Part shown: positions 16,402 through 25,558 of the stretch, piece by piece
Position numbering within the stretch: the stretch's first letter is position 1
How the letters are laid out: each line of letters opens with the position of its first letter
Assembly (NCBI GenBank): GCA_963777775.1
Contig: CAVZRL010000009.1
Location: 620,001 to 684,000 of the forward strand
Direction: 5' to 3'
Origin: WHSW01 sp963777775
GTDB lineage: Bacteria; Actinomycetota; Thermoleophilia; Solirubrobacterales; 70-9
DNA: 64,000 nucleotides
Program-made: the position numbers and the translations under genes
The notes under the pieces: generated by a model
Database searches by the model: none
Seen by the model: the letters and a program-made list of their open reading frames with translations, nothing else
Told to the model about the DNA's origin: nothing

Positions 16402-18606
16402 TTGACCGTCTCGGATGCCAGGCATCGCGAGCTCGGGCTCACCGATGCCGAGCTCGAGCTGATCGTCGCCAAGCTCGGACGCGAGCCCAACGACGTCGAG
16501 CTGGCGATGTTCAGCCTGATGTGGTCCGAGCATTGCGCCTACAAGCACTCCCGGAAGCTGCTCCGCCGCCTGCCGACGGACGGCCCCCGGGTGCTGATGG
16601 GACCGGGCGAGAACGCCGGCGCGGTCTCGATCGGCGACGAGTGGGCGGTCGCGTTCAAGGTCGAGTCGCACAACCATCCGAGCGCGGTCGAGCCCTTCCA
16701 GGGCGCCGCGACAGGGGTCGGCGGGATCCTCCGCGACGTCTTCGCGCTCGGGGCGCGGCCGATCGCGGTACTCGACTCGCTGCGCTTCGGCGAGCTCGAT
16801 TCCGAGCGCTCGCGGTACCTGTTCGACCACGTGGTCGCGGGCATCGGGCACTACGGGAACTCGATCGGCGTGCCGACCGTCGGCGGCGAGGTCTACTTCG
16901 AGGCCCCCTACGAGCAGAACTGCCTCGTCAACGCGATGTGCGTCGGGCTCGCGCGCCGCAGCCGGATGGTGAGGGCGGCCGCGGCCGGGCCGGGCAATGC
17001 GGTTGTCCTGATCGGCGCCTCCACCGGGCGCGACGGGATCGGCGGCGCCTCGGTGCTCGCCTCGGCCGAGCTCGAGGAGGGCGATGACTCGAAGCGGCCG
17101 TCGGTTCAGATCGGAGACCCGTTCGAGGAGGCGAAGCTGCTCGAGTGCTGCCTCGAGTTGCTCGAGTCGGGATTGCTGGTCTCGCTGCAGGACCTCGGCG
17201 CCGCCGGGCTCACGTCCTCGGCGGCGGAGATGGCATCGAGCGGCGGAGTCGGGATCGACATCGACGTCGCCCGGGTCCCGCTCCGCGAGCCCGGCATGGA
17301 GCCGTTCGAGATCATGGTCTCGGAGTCGCAGGAACGGATGCTGGCGGTGGTCGAGCCGGTGCGGGTGGACGAGGTGGTCGCTGTCTGCGAACGCTGGGAG
17401 ACAAGCGCCGCGGCGGTCGGCGAGGTGACCTCGAGCCGGGACTTTCGCGTCCTTCGCAACGGCGAGGTGGTCGGCGAGACGCCGGTCGTGGCGCTGGTCG
17501 ACGAGTGCCCGCTCTACGACCTCGACCCCGCGCCTCCGACGGGCTGGATCTACGGCAATCAGCGCTGCCTGGAAGCCGACGACCCGAGCCAGATCCTTCT
17601 CTCGCTGCTCGGTTCACCTAGCATCGCCAGCAAGCGCTGGGCGTTCGAGCAGTACGACTCGATCGTGCTCTCGCACACTGTCCGGCGCCCCGGGACCTCC
17701 GACGCGGCGGTCCTGCACCTGCCCGAGGCCGGGGCGACGATCGCGGTCGCGATCGACGGCAACGGACGCCGGGTCGCCTGCGACCCGTACGCGGGCACTG
17801 TCGAAGCGGTGCTCGAGTGCGCGCAGAACCTTGCCTGCGCGGGCGCGCAGCCGCTCGGCCTCACCAATTGCCTCAACTTCGGCAACCCCGAGAAGCCCGC
17901 CGTCGCCTGGCAGCTCGATCGCTCGACCCAAGGCCTGGCGGACGCCTGCGAGGCGCTCGGGGTGCCGGTCGTCGGCGGCAACGTCTCGCTCTACAACGAG
18001 ACCGAGGCGGGGCCGATCTACCCGACCCCGGTGGTCGGGATGGTCGGCGAGCTGCCCGATCCCCGCCGCGCCGGGGGGCTGGCGCTCGCCGACGGCGATG
18101 CGATCGCCGTCTGCGGTCCGTTCGCGCCTTCGCTGCAGGGCTCCGAGCTGGCCAAGCTGCGCGGCGACCTCGGTCTCGGGCTCCCGGCTCCCGCGATCGC
18201 CGAGGCTCGGGTGGCGATCGAGGCGGTGCGCGAGGCCGTGCGGGCGGATCGCATCCGGGCCGCGCACGACATCAGCGATGGGGGGCTCGGGTGCGCGGTA
18301 GCGGAGATGGCGATCGCGGGCGGCGTCGGGCTCGAGGCCAACCTCGGCGAGCTGATCGAGGCCCGCGGTTGCTCGGGCGAGTCGGCGCTGTTCGGGGAGG
18401 GACCGGGCGGCTTCGTGCTCGCCGGCGGGCTGGCGGAGCTCGAGGCGCTGGGCGCCGGCGGCACCGACCTGTTCGTGATCGGCGCCGCCGGCGGCGACCG
18501 GCTCAGGATCTCCGCTGCCGGCGCCGTCGTCGATCTGCAGCTCGCCGACGTGGGCGACGCGTGGCGCTCGCTCGGGGAGCGCGCCGAGACGCTCGCGGCC
18601 GACTGA
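16402..18606 (+). CDS. purL: Phosphoribosylformylglycinamidine synthase, PurL subunit
   Basis: The ATP-dependent core of FGAM synthase in its short (Bacillus-like) form, 734 residues, working with PurS and PurQ. It begins LGLTDAELELIVAKLGREP and has MWSEHCAYKHS (about 38-48), the VAFKVESHNHPSAVEPF block near 80-96, and the second-half nucleotide-binding region LTNCLNFGNPEKP. The start is TTG at 16402; no better codon or ribosome-binding site is visible, so expression may be weak or coupled. It is separated from purQ by 7.5 kb of other genes. Confidence 0.95.
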   Translation: MTVSDARHRELGLTDAELELIVAKLGREPNDVELAMFSLMWSEHCAYKHSRKLLRRLPTDGPRVLMGPGENAGAVSIGDEWAVAFKVESHNHPSAVEPFQGAATGVGGILRDVFALGARPIAVLDSLRFGELDSERSRYLFDHVVAGIGHYGNSIGVPTVGGEVYFEAPYEQNCLVNAMCVGLARRSRMVRAAAAGPGNAVVLIGASTGRDGIGGASVLASAELEEGDDSKRPSVQIGDPFEEAKLLECCLELLESGLLVSLQDLGAAGLTSSAAEMASSGGVGIDIDVARVPLREPGMEPFEIMVSESQERMLAVVEPVRVDEVVAVCERWETSAAAVGEVTSSRDFRVLRNGEVVGETPVVALVDECPLYDLDPAPPTGWIYGNQRCLEADDPSQILLSLLGSPSIASKRWAFEQYDSIVLSHTVRRPGTSDAAVLHLPEAGATIAVAIDGNGRRVACDPYAGTVEAVLECAQNLACAGAQPLGLTNCLNFGNPEKPAVAWQLDRSTQGLADACEALGVPVVGGNVSLYNETEAGPIYPTPVVGMVGELPDPRRAGGLALADGDAIAVCGPFAPSLQGSELAKLRGDLGLGLPAPAIAEARVAIEAVREAVRADRIRAAHDISDGGLGCAVAEMAIAGGVGLEANLGELIEARGCSGESALFGEGPGGFVLAGGLAELEALGAGGTDLFVIGAAGGDRLRISAAGAVVDLQLADVGDAWRSLGERAETLAAD

Positions 18607-18730
18607 TCCGGCCACCAAGGGGGCGGCTCCCGGGCCGCGATGCTCCGGTGGCGGATCCGGGTTCGTTGGTAGCCTCTTCGTGCAGGCGGCTCGCCTGCGC
18701 CGACCCAGCCTCCGGGGGCTCGATCCGTTG

Positions 18731-20176
18731 ATGAGTGAGACCGAGCGGCCGATCAGCGACCGTGACGGACCGCGCGATGAGTGCGGCGTGTTCGGCGTCC
18801 ACGCGCCGGGGCGCGATCCTGCCCGGCTCGCCTACTTCGCGCTCTACGCGCTCCAGCACCGAGGCCAGGAATCGGCCGGGATCGCGACCTGTGAGGGCGG
18901 CCACATCACCACGCTGCGCGATACCGGGCTCGTCTCCCAGGTCTTCGACGAGGGCAAGCTTCAGGCGCTCGAGGGGGACATGGCGATCGGCCACGTGCGC
19001 TACTCGACCACCGGCGGCGGCTCATGGGAGAACTCGCAGCCGGTCTGGCGCGACGACGGGCGCGAGCTTGCCCTCGCCCACAACGGCAACCTGACCAACG
19101 CGGTCGAGCTCTATAACGAGCTGCGCGAGCGCGGGATCACCTTTCGCGGCACCTCGGACTCGGAGATCATCGCCGCCATGCTCTCGGTCGAGGAGGCGCG
19201 CCCGATCGAGAACGCGGTCGCCGAGGTGATGCCGCGCCTGCAGGGTGCCTACTCGACCGTGGTGATGACGAAGCGGGCGGTGGTCGCGTTCCGCGATCCG
19301 CATGGGGTGCGGCCGCTCTCGTTGGGGCGGCTCGGCGACCGCTGGTGCGTCGCCTCGGAGAGCTGCGCGTTCGACATCATCGGCGCCGACACGGTGCGCG
19401 AGGTCCACCCCGGGGAGGCCGTCTCCCTGACCGCCGACGGACTCGAGACCCGCCAGGTCGTGCGCTCGACCCGCCAGGCGCACTGCGTCTTCGAGCAGAT
19501 CTACTTCTCGCGCCCGGACTCGCGCCTCGAGGGCCGAGTGCTGCAGGAGGTGCGAGGCCGGATGGGCGAGATCCTCGCCCGCGAGGCGCCGGTCGATGCC
19601 GACCTGGTGATCTCGGTCCCCGACTCGGGCAACGCGGCCGCGAACGGCTTCGCACGCGAATCGGGGCTGCCCAAGGACGATGGCCTGATCAAGAACCGCT
19701 ATGTAGCCCGAACGTTCATCCAGCCGGGCCAGGAACTGCGCAAGCACGGGTTGCGGATGAAGTTCAATCCGCTGCCCGAGATCGTCTCGGGCAAGCGCCT
19801 GGTCGTCGTCGACGACTCGATCGTGCGCGGTAACACCACCCGCCAGATCATCGGCATGCTGCGCGACGCCGGGGCGCTCGAGGTCCACCTGCGGATCTCG
19901 GCCCCACCGATCCGCCATCCCTGCCACTACGGGGTCGACATGTCGACCCGCGAGGAGATGATCGCCCACGGGCGGACGATCGACGAGATCGCCGACGAGA
20001 TCGGCGCCGACTCGCTCGCCTACCTGTCGATCGACAGCGTCTACGAAGCGGTGGGGACGCCGCGCAATGTCCACTGTGACGCCTGCTTCACCGGTGACTA
20101 CCCGCTCGGCGACAGCGACGGGGCGAACGGCAAGTTCGCGCTCGAGCAGCTCCCGGTGATCCAAGGCGCCGCCTGA
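18731..20176 (+). CDS. purF: Amidophosphoribosyltransferase
   Basis: PurF makes phosphoribosylamine from PRPP and glutamine, the committed step. The ATG at 18731 leaves a 17-residue propeptide before catalytic Cys18 (ECGVFGVH), which is exposed by processing in Bacillus-type enzymes. An upstream GTG would only lengthen the propeptide. The iron-sulfur ligands of that type are present: CVFEQIYF, HPCHYG and the CDAC pair before FTGDYP. The PRPP loop is VVVDDSIVRGNTT. The length of 481 residues is normal. The stop overlaps the likely CTG start of recQ. Confidence 0.95.
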   Translation: MSETERPISDRDGPRDECGVFGVHAPGRDPARLAYFALYALQHRGQESAGIATCEGGHITTLRDTGLVSQVFDEGKLQALEGDMAIGHVRYSTTGGGSWENSQPVWRDDGRELALAHNGNLTNAVELYNELRERGITFRGTSDSEIIAAMLSVEEARPIENAVAEVMPRLQGAYSTVVMTKRAVVAFRDPHGVRPLSLGRLGDRWCVASESCAFDIIGADTVREVHPGEAVSLTADGLETRQVVRSTRQAHCVFEQIYFSRPDSRLEGRVLQEVRGRMGEILAREAPVDADLVISVPDSGNAAANGFARESGLPKDDGLIKNRYVARTFIQPGQELRKHGLRMKFNPLPEIVSGKRLVVVDDSIVRGNTTRQIIGMLRDAGALEVHLRISAPPIRHPCHYGVDMSTREEMIAHGRTIDEIADEIGADSLAYLSIDSVYEAVGTPRNVHCDACFTGDYPLGDSDGANGKFALEQLPVIQGAA

Positions 20177-21708
20177 ACGCCGATCTGACAGCCGCTCTCG
20201 GGCGCCACTTCGGGCACCCGCGTTTCCGGCCCGGGCAGTTGGAGGCTGTCGAGGCGGCGGTCGCAGGACGCGACGTGCTGCTGGTGATGCCGACCGGCGC
20301 CGGCAAGTCGATCTGCTATCAGCTTCCGGCGCTGGTATCCGATCGGCTGACGATCGTCGTCTCCCCCTTGGTCTCGCTGATGCAGGATCAGGTCGACAAC
20401 GTCGGCGGGCAGGCGGCGCTCGTCAACGCCCAGCGAGATCCCCAGCAGAACCGGGCGGTGCTCGAGCGGGCGCTGGCGGGCGAGGTCCGGATGCTTTACG
20501 TGGCCCCTGAGCGGTTCGCGACACCCGGGTTCGTCGACCGTCTGCGCGGTGCGGCGATCGGGTTGTTCGTGGTCGACGAGGCGCACTGCGTGAGCCAGTG
20601 GGGCCACGACTTCCGGCCCGAGTACTTCCGCCTCGGGGAGGTGGCCCGGGCGCTGGGAGCGGATTCGATCTTCGCCACCACCGCCACCGCCACGCCGCAA
20701 GTGGCGGCCGACATCAGCCGCCGGCTCGGGCTCGCCGACCCGGTCCGGATCACGACCGGGTTCGACCGCCCCAACCTCTCCTACGACGTGATCCCGGTCG
20801 CGTCCGCGCGGGCGAAGGAGCGAGCGACGCTGGCGCTGCTCGGCGAGCCCGACGCTCTGCCGGCGATCGTCTACGCGGGCACCCGGCGTAAGACCGACGA
20901 GACCGCCGCCAGGCTCTCGCAGGCGCTCGAGCTCCCGGTGCCGGCCTATCACGCGGGCATGGAGCGGGAGCCTCGGGCGGCGGCGCAGCGCGCGTTCATG
21001 TCCGGCGAGTCCCCGGTCGTGGTCGCTACCAACGCGTTCGGGATGGGGGTCGACAAGCCAGACGTGCGGACCGTGATCCACGAGACGGTCCCCGCATCGC
21101 TCGAGGCCTACTACCAGGAGGCCGGGCGGGCGGGGCGCGACGGGCTCGACTCGCGCTGCGTGCTGCTTGCCGAGAAGCGCGACAAGGGCCTGCACGTCTT
21201 CTTCATCAACCAGGTCGGAGACCCGGAGGCCAAACGCCATCGCTGGCGCCAGTACCGCGAGATCTGGAGCTTCGTCGAGGGCGGGCGCTGCCGTCGCGAG
21301 TCGCTGCTGCGCCATTTCGGCGATCGCTCGCAGCCCGAGGCGGCGGGGAGATGCTGCGACGTCTGCGATGGTCCTCCGGCGCTCGCCGCTGGGCGCTCGC
21401 CGCGCGAGGTCGCACCCGAGCGACCAGTGGCCAGCGACGAGCGGCCGACCATCGACCAGGCGATCCTTCGCGTGGTGCGCGAGGCGCGCCCCTCGGTCGG
21501 TCGCACCCGCGCGGTCGAGATCCTCCGCGGCGGTCGCAGCAAGGTCGTGATCAAGCACGGATACGACGAGCTGCCGGGCTATGGCAAGTACGACGACTGG
21601 CGGGCGGATGAGCTGCTGCGCGAGGTCGACGCCCTGCTCGACGGCGGTGCGCTGTGCTCGACCGGGGGCCGATTCCCGAAGCTGGTCGCCACCGAGCGCG
21701 CCGCCTAG
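20173..21708 (+). CDS. recQ: RecQ-type ATP-dependent DNA helicase
   Basis: A superfamily 2 helicase (3'-5') acting in recombination repair. Motifs in order: FRPGQ (motif 0), MPTGAGKS (Walker A), VVDEAHCVSQWGHDFRPEY (DEAH), TATATP, YYQEAGRAGRDG (motif VI), then zinc-site cysteines (CRRE and CCDVC) and a short winged-helix tail. No RNaseD-like C-terminal domain is present. The first standard start is TTG at 20239, which would remove the FGHPRFRPGQ motif. The frame reaches a CTG at 20173 overlapping the purF stop (CTGA), so a non-standard coupled start giving 511 residues is proposed. A CTG at 20185 is the alternative. Confidence 0.88.
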   Translation: MNADLTAALGRHFGHPRFRPGQLEAVEAAVAGRDVLLVMPTGAGKSICYQLPALVSDRLTIVVSPLVSLMQDQVDNVGGQAALVNAQRDPQQNRAVLERALAGEVRMLYVAPERFATPGFVDRLRGAAIGLFVVDEAHCVSQWGHDFRPEYFRLGEVARALGADSIFATTATATPQVAADISRRLGLADPVRITTGFDRPNLSYDVIPVASARAKERATLALLGEPDALPAIVYAGTRRKTDETAARLSQALELPVPAYHAGMEREPRAAAQRAFMSGESPVVVATNAFGMGVDKPDVRTVIHETVPASLEAYYQEAGRAGRDGLDSRCVLLAEKRDKGLHVFFINQVGDPEAKRHRWRQYREIWSFVEGGRCRRESLLRHFGDRSQPEAAGRCCDVCDGPPALAAGRSPREVAPERPVASDERPTIDQAILRVVREARPSVGRTRAVEILRGGRSKVVIKHGYDELPGYGKYDDWRADELLREVDALLDGGALCSTGGRFPKLVATERAA

Positions 21709-21781
21709 ATGGTTGATTCCACGGCCTCGCGTGCGCGGGGGCGCGCGGGACCGAGTCCGGTCGTGGTCGGCCGACGAAGCG

Positions 21782-21797
21782 CGTGCCCGTGGGCACG
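21782..21797. repeat. Short inverted repeat downstream of recQ
   Basis: CGTGCCC and GGGCACG flank a two-base centre between the convergent recQ and VOC genes. It could be part of a bidirectional terminator, but there is no T-run. Confidence 0.35.
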
Positions 21798-21872
21798 GGC
21801 GAGGAGGACGGGCGCGATCCGGCGCCGGTATCCGCGCGTCATCCGCGTACGTGAAGGCGTGGGATCACCCAT

Positions 21873-22295
21873 CTAGTCTCCGAGCCGGACTCCTCCGTCC
21901 TCGGTCAGCGTCCAGTGCGGGTTGTGGGCGACCTCCCACGGATGGCCGTCAGGGTCGATGAACACGGAGCTGTAGCCGCCCCAGAAGGTCGGCGCTGGCT
22001 CGCGGCCGATCCGGGCGCCGGCCGCCCGAGCCTCGGCGGTCACCGCATCGACCTCTTCCGGCGAGCCGAGGTTGAGCGCGAGGGTGGCGCCGCCCCAGCC
22101 GCCGGTGTCCTCGACGCAACTGTCGGCCGCGAGCCGGGCGCGGTCCCAGAGTGCAAGGACCATGTCGCCGGCAGCGAAGAAGCAGACGTCGTCATCCGGC
22201 TCTGCCCCGGTCCGCCAACCGAGCGATTCGTAGAACTGGCGAGCACGCGCGAGGTCGGAGACACCCAGGGTGATGACGCTGACCCGCTGTCGCAC
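21873..22295 (-). CDS. VOC (glyoxalase/bleomycin-resistance) family protein
   Basis: A 140-residue single-unit VOC protein with a beta-alpha-beta-beta-beta repeat. It opens VSVITLGVSDLARARQFYESLGW and ends SSVFIDPDGHPWEVAHNP, where His and Glu occupy usual metal-ligand positions. The family includes isomerases, dioxygenases and resistance proteins; the substrate here is unknown. The start is GTG. It is convergent with recQ and divergent from purN (50-base gap). Confidence 0.8.
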   Translation of the reverse strand: MRQRVSVITLGVSDLARARQFYESLGWRTGAEPDDDVCFFAAGDMVLALWDRARLAADSCVEDTGGWGGATLALNLGSPEEVDAVTAEARAAGARIGREPAPTFWGGYSSVFIDPDGHPWEVAHNPHWTLTEDGGVRLGD

Positions 22296-22345
22296 GCTCG
22301 CAGTCTGACACCCGGCGGCGCCCGGACGATCTAGGGTGGCGCCCG

Positions 22346-22999
22346 ATGGAGCGAGCTCCGGCCAGCTTCCGAGTCGCAGTGCTGGCCTCGGGAACAGGGA
22401 CCAACCTGCAGGAGATCATCGACCGGGTCCATGGCCGCGAGGGGATCGAGGTGGTCGCGGTCGGCTCCGACAAGCCCGGGGCGCCGGCGCTCGAGCGGGC
22501 CGCGGCGGCCGGGATCGAAACCGCCGAGTTCCCGACCCGGCGGTTCGCGGATCGTGCCCGGCGCGACCTGGCGATCGGTGACTGGCTAGTCGAGCGGGAG
22601 GTTGACCTGATCGTCCTGGCCGGCTACATGCAGCTCCTCGACCCGCAGTTCGTGCGCCGCTTCGCAGGCCGGATCGTCAACGTGCACCCGGCGCTGCTGC
22701 CGGCCTTCCCCGGCCTCGACGCGGTCGGCCAGGCGCTCGCTCACGGCGTCCGGGTCACCGGCGTCACGATCCACTTCGTCGACGAGGGCGTCGACTCCGG
22801 GCCGATCATCCTCCAGCGCGCCGTGCCCGTCCCGGACGATCGTGACCGCGACGCGCTCGAGGCGACGCTTCACGCAACCGAGCACGAGCTGCTCCCGGAG
22901 GCGATTCGGATGATCGCCTCCGGCCGGGTCGAAATCGATCCGCGCGGCGGCCGCCCGGTCGCGATCAAACCCGGCGCGGAGGGCCGGGATCGCGCATAG
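22346..22999 (+). CDS. purN: Phosphoribosylglycinamide formyltransferase
   Basis: PurN transfers a formyl group from 10-formyl-THF to GAR. It opens with the nucleotide-binding VAVLASGTGTNLQEI (10-24). The active-site region INVHPALLPAFPG, the folate-loop segment VTIHFVDEGVDSGPII and the conserved GYMQLL are all present. The 217 residues include a C-terminal tail slightly longer than Escherichia coli PurN. It lies 11 bases upstream of purH, a normal pairing. No purM is found next to it. Confidence 0.93.
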   Translation: MERAPASFRVAVLASGTGTNLQEIIDRVHGREGIEVVAVGSDKPGAPALERAAAAGIETAEFPTRRFADRARRDLAIGDWLVEREVDLIVLAGYMQLLDPQFVRRFAGRIVNVHPALLPAFPGLDAVGQALAHGVRVTGVTIHFVDEGVDSGPIILQRAVPVPDDRDRDALEATLHATEHELLPEAIRMIASGRVEIDPRGGRPVAIKPGAEGRDRA

Positions 23000-23010
23000 A
23001 CTCGGCTGCG

Positions 23011-24639
23011 ATGAGCATCGAAGCGACGATCGCGCAGGAGGGTGGAGCCCCTCCGTCGGGAAGCCCGGTCCGGGTCCGCCGGGCGCTGATCTCGGTCTCT
23101 GACAAGACCGGGGTGATCGAGTTCGCCCGCGGACTGGCGGCGCTCGAGGTCGAGCTGATCTCAACCGGCGGCACCGCGGCGGCGATCCGCGAGGCGGGGA
23201 TCCCGGTCACCGACGTCGCGGAGTTCACCGGCTCGGAGGAGATCCTCGACGGGCGGGTGAAGACGCTGCATCCACGACTGCATGCGGCTCTGCTGGCGCG
23301 CCGGGACGATCCCGCCCACGTCGCTACCCTCGAGGCCGAGGGGATCGAGCCGATCGAGCTCGTCTGCGTGAACCTCTACCCGTTCCAGGAGACCGTCGCC
23401 AAGCCCGGGGTGAGCGAGGAGGAGGCGGTCGAGAGGATTGACGTCGGGGGGCCGACCATGATCCGAGCGGCGGCCAAGAACCACCGCGACGTCGCCGTGC
23501 TGGTCAGGCCGGAGAGCTACGACGCGGTGCTGGCCGAGCTGGTGGAGTCGGGCGGTGAGATCTCTGCCGAGACCCGGCACTGGCTCGCCAACGAGGCCTT
23601 CGCCCATACGGCCACCTACGACGCCGCGATCAGCCGCTGGTTCGCGCTCCGCTACGAGTCCTACCCGGACCACTGGGTGATGGCGCATGAGAAGTTCATC
23701 GAGCTCGCCTACGGGGAGAACCCGCATCAGAAGGCCGGGCTGTACGTCGAGGGCCGCGGGCGCCCGCATGTGCTCTCCGGGCTCGCCAAGCAGCACGGCA
23801 AGCCGCTCTCGTTCAACAACGTGCTCGACCTCGACTCCGCGCGCCGGCTGCTGGACGAGTTCAGCGAGCCCGCCTGCGTGATCGTCAAGCACAACAACCC
23901 CTGCGGGGTGGCGGTGGCGGAGAACGCGGACGACGCCTACCGGCGGGCGGCCGCTTGCGATCCCGTCTCGGCCTTCGGGGGGGTGATCGTCTTCAACCGG
24001 CCGATCGACCGCGAGCTCGCCGAGCGCCTGCACGAGCAGTTCGTCGAGGTCCTGTTCGCGCCCGGCTTCGAGGATGGTGCGTTCGAGCTGCTGACCCGCA
24101 AGGAGTCGGTGCGGATCCTCGAGCTCGAGGCCGGCGAGTCGATCGAGTACGAGCCCCGCGAGCGCGATCTGAAGCGGGTCCGCGGCGGGCTCCTGGTCCA
24201 GGATCCCGACCGGATCATCGAGGGGCGGGACTCGATGACCGTGCCGACCGCGGCGGAGCCGAGCGAGGAGCAGTGGCGCGACCTGCTGTTCGCCTGGAAG
24301 GTCTGCCGGCACGTGCGCTCGAACGCGATCGTCTTCGCCCACGGCGAAGCGACGGTCGGGATCGGAGCGGGGCAGATGAGCCGCGTCGACTCGGTCCGGA
24401 TCGCGCTCGAGAAGGCGCGCGACGCGTTCGGCGACCTGACGGACGAGCGACTCTCGGGCTCCGCGGTCGCGTCGGATGCCTTCTTTCCGTTCCCGGATGG
24501 GCCCCTGGCGGCGATCCGCGCCGGAGCCGCTGCCGTGATCCAGCCCGGCGGCTCGAGGCGGGATGACGAGGTGATCGCCGCCTGTGACGAGGCCGGGGTC
24601 GCGATGGTGTTCACCGGCCACCGCCATTTCCGCCACTGA
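23011..24639 (+). CDS. purH: Bifunctional AICAR formyltransferase/IMP cyclohydrolase
   Basis: It performs the last two steps to IMP. The N-terminal cyclohydrolase (MGS-like) domain has RALISVSDKTGVIEFA and DGRVKTLHPRLHAALL (from about 80). The C-terminal transformylase carries YGENPHQKA, VKHNNPCGVA (catalytic Lys-His) and SDAFFPFPDG near residue 490. The 542-residue length is slightly above average because of a 25-residue leader. The stop overlaps the open frame of the phzF remnant (CTGA), so the lost gene was once coupled to purH. Confidence 0.95.
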   Translation: MSIEATIAQEGGAPPSGSPVRVRRALISVSDKTGVIEFARGLAALEVELISTGGTAAAIREAGIPVTDVAEFTGSEEILDGRVKTLHPRLHAALLARRDDPAHVATLEAEGIEPIELVCVNLYPFQETVAKPGVSEEEAVERIDVGGPTMIRAAAKNHRDVAVLVRPESYDAVLAELVESGGEISAETRHWLANEAFAHTATYDAAISRWFALRYESYPDHWVMAHEKFIELAYGENPHQKAGLYVEGRGRPHVLSGLAKQHGKPLSFNNVLDLDSARRLLDEFSEPACVIVKHNNPCGVAVAENADDAYRRAAACDPVSAFGGVIVFNRPIDRELAERLHEQFVEVLFAPGFEDGAFELLTRKESVRILELEAGESIEYEPRERDLKRVRGGLLVQDPDRIIEGRDSMTVPTAAEPSEEQWRDLLFAWKVCRHVRSNAIVFAHGEATVGIGAGQMSRVDSVRIALEKARDAFGDLTDERLSGSAVASDAFFPFPDGPLAAIRAGAAAVIQPGGSRRDDEVIAACDEAGVAMVFTGHRHFRH

Positions 24640-24885
24640 CCGGCTCGGCGGGCCGCGACCCGACCCTTCACGTCCTGCGGGTGTTCTGCGCGCCCGACGG
24701 CTCGGGTGGAAATCCGCTCGGCGTCTTCCTCGACGGCCCCGCCGTTCCCGAGGCCGAGCGCCAAGCGGTGGCGGCCGAGCTCGGCTTCGCGGAGACCGTC
24801 TTTGTCGACGATCGACAGCGAGGCGAGATCCGGATCCTCACCCCCGAGGTCGAGCTGCCGCTCGCCGGGCACGCCAGCGGCACGG
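24636..24885 (+). pseudogene. Truncated phzF-family remnant (N-terminal third)
   Basis: The frame from the purH stop encodes TLHVLRVFCAPDGSGG, NPLGVFLDG, an internal ELGFAETVFVDD and PEVELPLAGHAS, which is the N-terminal region of PhzF/YddE-like isomerases up to the GH motif. It stops resembling the family right after GHAS. The next bases belong to an oppositely oriented MFS gene. About 80 of the usual 260-300 residues remain. The start is unclear (CTG at 24636 or GTG at 24681). It is not expected to be functional. Confidence 0.75.
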
Positions 24886-24976
24886 CCGTCTGGTCGACCA
24901 GGATCATGCTGTTGGCGAGCGTCATCGCCACCAGCGTCACCCACATCGCGCGGCTGCCTTCCGTCCTCGCGCTCAC
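24872..24976 (-). pseudogene. Truncated DHA2-type MFS transporter remnant (first transmembrane segment)
   Basis: On the minus strand a GTG start is followed by SARTEGSRAMWVTLVAM, then TLANSMILVDQTAVPLA: the first transmembrane helix and DQTAV motif of EmrB/QacA-type drug exporters. After about 35 residues the frame runs antisense into the phzF remnant. The two fragments meet between about 24872 and 24885, sharing the bases around CGCCAGCGG. The rest of the transporter (more than 400 residues) is missing. Confidence 0.65.
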
Positions 24977-25002
24977 GGGGACTGGACGCTATTCGGATCG
25001 GA

Positions 25003-25076
25003 TGCCTCCGGAGAGACTCGAACTCTCAACCTTCAGGGTAAAAACCTGCTGCTCTAGCCAGTTGAGCTACGGAGGC
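25003..25076 (-). tRNA. tRNA-Lys (anticodon UUU)
   Basis: A complete cloverleaf: acceptor GCCTCCG/CGGAGGC, D-arm GCTC..GAGC, anticodon loop TTTTTAC with anticodon TTT, T-stem GAGAG/CTCTC with TTCGAGT loop, discriminator A. The 27:43 pair is a G:A mismatch. CCA is not encoded. It sits between the MFS remnant and the Rrf2 gene. Confidence 0.88.
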
Positions 25077-25093
25077 AGCCGTAGAGTAGGCCG

Positions 25094-25558
25094 ATGCGAG
25101 TTTCGGCGAAAGCGGACTACGCGGTGCGGGCGCTGGTCGAGCTCGCGGCCGCGGGCGCCTCGGAGCAGGCGCCGGCGAAGGGCGAGCTGCTCGCCGCCGC
25201 GCAGGTGATCCCGATCCGCTTCCTCGAGAACATCCTCGCTGAGCTGCGTGTGCACGGGCTGGTCCACAGCCGTCGGGGCAGCGACGGCGGCTACTGGCTG
25301 GCCCAGGCGCCGAACCGGATCACCCTGGCCGAGGTGATCCGGGCGGTCGAGGGCCCGCTGGCGACCGTGCGCGGCGAGTCGCCCGACGAGGTCGAGTACC
25401 TCGGCGGCTGCGAACCGCTGCGCGACGTCTGGCTGGCGCTGCGGGCCAACGTCCGCGAGGTGCTCGAGTCGGTCACGCTCGCCGACGTCGTCGCCGGCGA
25501 GCTGCCGGCGCCGATCCCCTCGCTCTCGCAGCGTCCCGAGGCCCGGGCGGGGAGCTGA
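25094..25558 (+). CDS. Rrf2-family transcriptional regulator
   Basis: A 154-residue winged-helix regulator. The N-terminus MRVSAKADYAVRALVELA and the wing segment LVHSRRGSDGGYWLA (about 56-70) are diagnostic. Only one cysteine (GGCEPL, near residue 98) is present, so it cannot hold an IscR-type iron-sulfur cluster and resembles the cluster-free CymR group, which in Bacillus controls sulfur assimilation. It is tail-to-tail with the sulfate importer operon, one base apart, so regulation of that operon is a reasonable but unproven guess. Confidence 0.88.
   Translation: MRVSAKADYAVRALVELAAAGASEQAPAKGELLAAAQVIPIRFLENILAELRVHGLVHSRRGSDGGYWLAQAPNRITLAEVIRAVEGPLATVRGESPDEVEYLGGCEPLRDVWLALRANVREVLESVTLADVVAGELPAPIPSLSQRPEARAGS

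Noticed and set aside
24681..25208. A 175-codon frame as a single PhzF-like protein
   Set aside because: Resemblance ends at codon 66; the rest is antisense to the MFS fragment and to tRNA-Lys.
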